Assembly (NCBI GenBank): GCA_021778575.1 | Contig: JAJYCH010000102.1 | Location: 1-9,908, forward strand | Reading direction: 5' to 3' | Source: Planctomycetota bacterium | GTDB taxonomy: Bacteria; Planctomycetota; Planctomycetia; Isosphaerales; Isosphaeraceae | DNA length: 9,908 nucleotides | Shown here: one piece after another, positions 6,249-9,908 of the stretch | Numbering within the stretch: the first letter of the stretch is position 1 | Layout: each line of letters starts with the position of its first letter | Program-made: the position numbers and the translations under genes | Notes under the pieces: model-generated | The model's database searches: none | What the model saw: the letters and a program-made list of their open reading frames with translations, nothing else | What the model was told of the DNA's origin: nothing

Positions 6249-6302
6249 GGCAGGATTTATCCTGCCGAATGCGCCAGGACGGCAGGATAAATCCTGCTCT
6301 AC
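6245..6302. repeat. Nested palindromic element between the two arginine-degradation genes
   Basis: Two 23-base arms, 6245-6267 and 6280-6302, are inverted copies with one mismatch, around a 12-base spacer. Each arm begins or ends with GTAG/CTAC and contains GGCAGGATTTATCCTGCC or a close inverse, which is itself nearly a perfect palindrome, so the half-site GGCAGGAT appears four times with slight variation. The TAG stop of the upstream gene lies in the left arm. In RNA it could form one long 23-bp stem or two short ones. It resembles a REP-like or miniature transposable element with the same outer ends as the element at 7764-7882. Confidence 0.8.
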
Positions 6303-6338
6303 TTATGTGGTTCACGTCAGAGAGGAGTCGCACCGGCC

Positions 6339-7205
6339 ATGACCACGACGCCTCGGATCTTGATGTGTCCTCCCGACTATTACGGGATCGAGTACGAGAT
6401 CAACCCGTGGATGAGCACCGAGGTCGGCACCGACCCGGTCGAGTCTCGTCGCCAGTGGCAAGCGTTGCATGACACGCTGGTCGATCTGGGCGTTGCCGTC
6501 GAGCTGATGGAGCCGGAGCCGGGTTTGCCGGACCTGGTGTTCACGGCGAACGCGGGGCTGGTCTTCGGCGATCATTTCCTCAGTTCAAGGTTCCGCCACG
6601 GGGTCCGGCAAGGAGAGTCGGCGCACTTCGAACGGTGGGCATGCGCTCGTGGGTTCGTTGTCGAAAGCCTACCGCCCGGCCATAATTTCGAGGGGGCGGG
6701 CGATGCCTTGTTCTGCGGGCCGACGCTGTTCGCGGGGTATCGGTTCCGGTCGGACGCGAGGAGCCATCACTGGATCGGCGAGCGTCTGGGCGTGCCGGTC
6801 TTGCCTCTGGAACTGGTTGATCCGCGGTTCTATCACCTCGACACCTGCTTCTGCCCCCTATCCGAAACCGCCGCGATTTACTACCCTGGGGCGTTCGACG
6901 ACTACGGTAGATCAGTCCTGACCGGGCAGATCGGCACCTTGATCGAGGTTTCGGCCGAAGAGGCGGTCTCGTTCAGTTGCAACGCCGTGGTCGTCGGTCA
7001 GACGGTCGTCCTGAACGATGGAGCCCCCAAGCTGGCGAAGGCTTTGAACGACCTCGGCTACCGGTCCCGGCCGCTCCGGCTCACCGAGTTCATCAAGGCC
7101 GGAGGGAGCGCCAAGTGCCTGACGCTCCGGCTCGATGGCGAGGAGGCCGCGAGCTGGAAACGGTCGCCGGAGTTGGCCTTGCCGAAGTTGGGGGCGACGG
7201 GTTGA
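6339..7205 (+). CDS. Arginine dihydrolase-type guanidino-group hydrolase (amidinotransferase/DDAH superfamily)
   Basis: 288 residues, starting with MTTTPRILMCPPDYYGIEYEINPWM. It belongs to the pentein-fold guanidine-modifying superfamily and matches the N-terminal half of cyanobacterial AgrE/ArgZ, which converts arginine to ornithine with release of CO2 and two ammonia. Visible signature: INPWM with Asn22; LPDLVFTANAG (63-73) with Asp65 and Asn71; NFEGAGDALF (116-125) with Glu118 and Asp122; FYHLDTCFCPL (164-174) with the catalytic His166; CNAV (214-217); and KAGGSAKCLTLRL (253-265) with the nucleophile Cys260. All expected catalytic residues are present. Asn22 and Asn71 are the kind of residues that separate dihydrolases from ordinary arginine deiminases. 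GAGGAG at 6322-6327 is the ribosome binding site, 11 bases before the ATG. The gene follows the LOR/SDH gene by 90 bases containing a palindromic element, and the pair probably forms one arginine-to-proline route. Confidence 0.87.
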   Translation: MTTTPRILMCPPDYYGIEYEINPWMSTEVGTDPVESRRQWQALHDTLVDLGVAVELMEPEPGLPDLVFTANAGLVFGDHFLSSRFRHGVRQGESAHFERWACARGFVVESLPPGHNFEGAGDALFCGPTLFAGYRFRSDARSHHWIGERLGVPVLPLELVDPRFYHLDTCFCPLSETAAIYYPGAFDDYGRSVLTGQIGTLIEVSAEEAVSFSCNAVVVGQTVVLNDGAPKLAKALNDLGYRSRPLRLTEFIKAGGSAKCLTLRLDGEEAASWKRSPELALPKLGATG

Positions 7206-7254
7206 GCGACGAACCGAGGATATTTAACGCACCTCTCTCGATGAATGCCTCTCC

Positions 7255-7740
7255 ATGAACCAACTTTATCTCCTCCGTCACGGCCTCGCGGTTCCTCATG
7301 GAACGCCCGACATCGACGACGACGCTCGCCCGCTCACGGCCGAAGGGGAGCAACGGATCAAGGCGATCGCCCGGGGCTTGAAGCGGATCAAGCTCAAGGT
7401 CGTCCGGATCGCGACCAGCCCCCTGCCCCGCGCTCTGAAGACAGCGCAGATCGTCGCCGATGTCCTGGGCAAGCCCGACCTGGTCGAGGTCTTCGACGAG
7501 CTTCGAGCCGATCGCGACGCCGCGTCAATCCGCGCCTGGATCGCGACCCGCCAGGAAAGCCGGCTGATGATCGTCGGCCACAACCCGAGCCTGTCCAACC
7601 TGCTCGCCCTGCTGACCACCGGCGACGAGCACCTCGGCTTTTGCGATCTTCGAAAAGGAGGGATCGCCGCCTTGACGGGGGACCCTCGAGGGCTGTATCA
7701 GGTCGACTGGATCGCCCGGCCGAAGCTGTTCCGGGTTTGA
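7255..7740 (+). CDS. sixA: SixA-type phosphohistidine phosphatase
   Basis: 161 residues, the size of SixA, from the histidine phosphatase (phosphoglycerate mutase-like) superfamily. Residues 5-10 are YLLRHG with Arg8 and the phosphate-accepting His9. Next come ARPLTAEGEQR (24-34), SPLPRALKTAQ (55-65) with Arg59, and MIVGHNPSLS (105-114) with the second catalytic His109. SixA removes phosphate from histidine in HPt domains or, in enterobacteria, from the nitrogen-related phosphotransferase NPr. The partner here is unknown, as no HPt or PTS gene is nearby. The domain is minimal with no extra region and no signal peptide, so it is cytosolic. No Shine-Dalgarno sequence precedes ATG 7255. It starts 49 bases after the dihydrolase gene and may be co-transcribed with it. 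Confidence 0.88.
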   Translation: MNQLYLLRHGLAVPHGTPDIDDDARPLTAEGEQRIKAIARGLKRIKLKVVRIATSPLPRALKTAQIVADVLGKPDLVEVFDELRADRDAASIRAWIATRQESRLMIVGHNPSLSNLLALLTTGDEHLGFCDLRKGGIAALTGDPRGLYQVDWIARPKLFRV

Positions 7741-7763
7741 GCGAGATCCCCTTTCCCTATTTT

Positions 7764-7882
7764 GTAGCATCCGCTGTGCAAACCGTGGCCCGCGATCGAA
7801 CTCATCCAGATTACAACATGCGACGCTTCAATTGAACATCGGAAGTCGACCATCGGAGCACGGTCCGCACAGCGGACCCTAC
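7764..7882. repeat. Second palindromic element with GTAG...CTAC ends, upstream of sppA
   Basis: The right arm (7861-7882) contains GGTCCGCACAGCGGACC, itself a 7-bp-arm palindrome, and ends in CTAC. The left arm (7764-7785) starts with GTAG and is the inverse of the right arm at 18 of 22 positions; the differences are two adjacent pairs (GG to CA and GG to AA). A 75-base spacer separates them. The layout (GTAG, palindrome, spacer, palindrome, CTAC) copies that of the element at 6245-6302 with a different core. The left arm looks mutated, so the element may be decaying. It sits between sixA and sppA, ending 9 bases before the sppA ribosome binding site. Confidence 0.72.
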
Positions 7883-7890
7883 TTTTCTTC

Positions 7891-7897
7891 AAAGGAG
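7891..7897 (+). promoter_or_regulatory. Ribosome binding site deciding the sppA start
   Basis: AAAGGAG lies 11 bases before ATG 7909. The open frame can be read from GTG 7897, but that codon is made from the last base of this site, and only the 7909 start gives a normal signal peptide. Confidence 0.65.
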
Positions 7898-7908
7898 TGT
7901 CACGCATC

Positions 7909-9675
7909 ATGATGATTCGCTCATTCGTTCTCGGTCTCGCCGTGGCGGGAATGGTTGTCGCCGACGACAAGCCGGTCTCGACTCCGATCGTTCTCGACAT
8001 CACCCTCAAAGGGGGTTTGACCGAGGAACCGGCTCCGGTCGGCATGGATGGAGCGTCGATCCGCGACACCATCAAAGGGGTCGTCGACCGGATCGCCAAG
8101 GCTCAGGCGGACCCGAATGTGAAGGGGCTGGTCGTCCGGATTCATGACCTTTCGCTCGGAATGGCCAAGGGATACGAACTTCGACAGGCGATCACCAGGT
8201 TCCGCGAGTCGGGCAAGAAAGCGTATGCGTTCATGGAGAGCGCCGAGAACGCCGATTACCTGGTGGCCTCGGCGGCCGATGAGATCGTCATGCCCGAGAG
8301 CGGCTGGGTGATGATCAAGGGCCTGGCGGCCGAGGTGACGTTCTACAAGGGGCTGTTCGACAAGCTCGGAATCAAGGCCGACTGGATGCAGGTCGGCGAG
8401 TTCAAGTCGTTCGGCGAGCCTTACACGCGGACGACGATGAGCCCAGCCTTTCGCGAAGAGATCGGCGCTCTCCTCGGCGACAGTTACGCGATGATGGCCG
8501 AGGCCATTGCGAAGCGGCAAGGGATCTCGATCGCCGACGCGAAAGCGATCATCGACGGCGGCCCGTACAGCCCGGCGGCGGCGAAGTCGCTCGGCCTGAT
8601 CAACCGGATCGGCTACGCCGACACGATCGAAGGCGAGGTCGCCAAATCGATCGGGATCGCCGCGATCAAGCTCGACCCGAAGTACGGCAAGAAGGCCGAG
8701 ACCGTTGACCTGAGCGGGATCGCCGGGATGATGAAGATGATCCAGATGCTCTCGGGTGAAGGGCCGAAGAAGGCCGAGTCCAAGAACGCGAAAATCGCCC
8801 TGATTTACTGCTCGGGCTCGATCATGACTGGTAAGTCGACATCGTCGCTGCTCGGCGAGTCGACGATGGGTTCCGAGACCGTCGTCCAGCACCTTCGCCA
8901 GGCCGAGAAGGACAAGACCGTCAAGGCAATCGTCCTCCGGGTCGATTCCCCTGGCGGGAGCGCCCTGGCCAGCGACCTGATCTGGCGCGAAGTAGTCCGG
9001 ATCGACAAGCCGATCATCGCCAGCATGTCCGACGTCGCCGCCTCGGGCGGCTACTACATCAGCATGGGTGCCGACAAGATCTACGCCGAACCGGGAACCT
9101 TGACCGGCTCGATCGGCGTGACCGGCGGCAAGTTCGTCGTCTCGGGCTTGATGGACAAGCTCGGCGTGACGACCGACACGATCACCGTCGGCAAGAACGG
9201 CACGCTGAACTCGATCAATCAACCGTTTTCCGAGACCGAGCGAGCGGCGATGAAGAAGCTGATGGACGACACCTATCATCAGTTCGTCAGCAAGGCCGCC
9301 GAGGGCCGGAAGATGACGTTCGACCAGCTCGACAAGCTGGCCGGCGGCCGGGTCTACACCGGACGTCAGGCGCAGAAGCTTGGTCTGGTGGATGAGATCG
9401 GGACGCTCGACGACGCGCTCGCCTTCGCCAAGCGATCGGCGAGCATTCGCGATGAGGAAACGCCGGAATTGCTGATTCTGCCCAAGGCCCAAGGTTTCCT
9501 CGAAGCCCTGGTCGGTCCGCTTGAAGATCGCGACGTCTTCGCACCGAAGATCCGGATGACCCTTCCCTTCGCCGATCTGACCCGGCCGATCCTGGCCCGG
9601 CTCGACGTCTTCGGCCGGATCTTCCGCAAGGAACCGGTCGCGGTGATGCTGCCGTTCGAAATTCGTATTCATTGA
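7909..9675 (+). CDS. sppA: Signal peptide peptidase SppA, two-domain (67K) type
   Basis: 588 residues from ATG 7909. Two tandem S49 domains as in the long E. coli-type SppA, which forms a bowl-shaped tetramer outside the cytoplasmic membrane and digests cleaved signal peptides. The N-terminal domain carries the general-base lysine in VGEFKSFGEPYTR (Lys166). The C-terminal domain carries the nucleophile in DVAASGGYYISMGADKIYAE (Ser379), preceded by LRVDSPGGSALASD and followed by GTLTGSIGV. The Lys-to-Ser distance of 213 is close to that of the E. coli enzyme, so catalysis is probably intact. Residues 1-18 (MMIRSFVLGLAVAGMVVA) are a signal sequence that could be cleaved or stay as an anchor. 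The last 50 residues, after the protease domain, are rich in Pro, Arg and hydrophobics and of unknown use. It follows a palindromic element and is followed at once by a heptamer array. Confidence 0.9.
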   Translation: MMIRSFVLGLAVAGMVVADDKPVSTPIVLDITLKGGLTEEPAPVGMDGASIRDTIKGVVDRIAKAQADPNVKGLVVRIHDLSLGMAKGYELRQAITRFRESGKKAYAFMESAENADYLVASAADEIVMPESGWVMIKGLAAEVTFYKGLFDKLGIKADWMQVGEFKSFGEPYTRTTMSPAFREEIGALLGDSYAMMAEAIAKRQGISIADAKAIIDGGPYSPAAAKSLGLINRIGYADTIEGEVAKSIGIAAIKLDPKYGKKAETVDLSGIAGMMKMIQMLSGEGPKKAESKNAKIALIYCSGSIMTGKSTSSLLGESTMGSETVVQHLRQAEKDKTVKAIVLRVDSPGGSALASDLIWREVVRIDKPIIASMSDVAASGGYYISMGADKIYAEPGTLTGSIGVTGGKFVVSGLMDKLGVTTDTITVGKNGTLNSINQPFSETERAAMKKLMDDTYHQFVSKAAEGRKMTFDQLDKLAGGRVYTGRQAQKLGLVDEIGTLDDALAFAKRSASIRDEETPELLILPKAQGFLEALVGPLEDRDVFAPKIRMTLPFADLTRPILARLDVFGRIFRKEPVAVMLPFEIRIH

Positions 9676-9684
9676 TAATGTGGG

Positions 9685-9830
<146 letters not shown>

Positions 9831-9851
9831 GAAAATGTAATCCAGGATTGG

Positions 9852-9878
9852 CCATCGTTGCCTGATTCGGCAACATGG
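9852..9878. other. Hairpin after the heptamer array
   Basis: CCATCGTTGCC (9852-9862) pairs with GGCAACATGG (9869-9878) around a TGATTC loop, with one bulged C: ten base pairs. It may terminate sppA transcription, lying some 177 bases after its stop and beyond the repeat array, or belong to whatever follows. The remaining bases to 9908 show no supported feature. Confidence 0.35.
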
Positions 9879-9908
9879 ACATGACCAGCAGTAGTCTACG
9901 GAAAAACG

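Noticed and set aside
6245..6302. Intrinsic terminator of the LOR/SDH gene
   Set aside because: The stem includes the stop codon itself and lacks a T-run. Four-fold repetition of one half-site fits a repeat element better, although an effect on transcription is possible.
7245..7835. 196-residue plus-strand open frame overlapping sixA
   Set aside because: It is a frame-shifted shadow with Arg/Pro/Ser-rich low complexity; the sixA frame carries every active-site motif.
7921..9672. 583-residue open frame on the minus strand
   Set aside because: It is the exact antisense shadow of sppA, caused by strong G/C-ending codons. Its translation is rich in Arg, Asp, Leu, Gly and His with no domain, while the plus strand has full catalytic motifs and a signal peptide.

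Overview
The window looks like chromosomal DNA from a high-GC bacterium, most likely a planctomycete of the Isosphaera/Singulisphaera type. The grounds are a PEP-CTERM sorting-signal protein, a secreted DUF1573 protein, strong G/C-ending codon bias, long spurious antisense ORFs, palindromic intergenic repeats and a heptanucleotide tandem array. This placement is an inference from gene content; there is no marker gene in the window.

Layout. 1-184 is the 3' end of a gene whose last residues resemble an amidohydrolase/uronate-isomerase-like protein. It converges on a minus-strand PEP-CTERM protein (217-813). A 615-base stretch without a convincing gene follows (814-1428). Next, on the plus strand, come an FkbM-like SAM methyltransferase (1429-2256), a tiny stand-alone S24/S26-type Ser/Lys protease-fold protein (2266-2625), a possibly structured leader, and an exported DUF1573 protein (2780-3775) closed by a 13-bp hairpin. 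3941-4880 holds an overlapping gene pair with visibly less G/C-biased codons: an unknown 110-residue protein and a divergent dCTP deaminase/dUTPase-fold protein.

The metabolic centrepiece is 4968-7205: a LOR/SDH (TIGR00300-type) protein followed by an arginine-dihydrolase-type guanidino-group enzyme. These match the two halves of cyanobacterial AgrE/ArgZ, but here they are separate genes in the reverse order. Together they would convert arginine to ornithine and then ornithine to proline, releasing ammonia. A SixA-type phosphohistidine phosphatase (7255-7740) and a full-length two-domain SppA signal peptide peptidase (7909-9675) complete the coding part.

The non-coding part is as distinctive as the genes. 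Two intergenic elements (6245-6302 and 7764-7882) share one architecture: outer GTAG...CTAC ends, each arm itself nearly a palindrome, but with unrelated cores. A run of twenty 7-bp units begins 10 bases after the sppA stop codon. No CRISPR array, tRNA, rRNA or intact transposase gene was seen.
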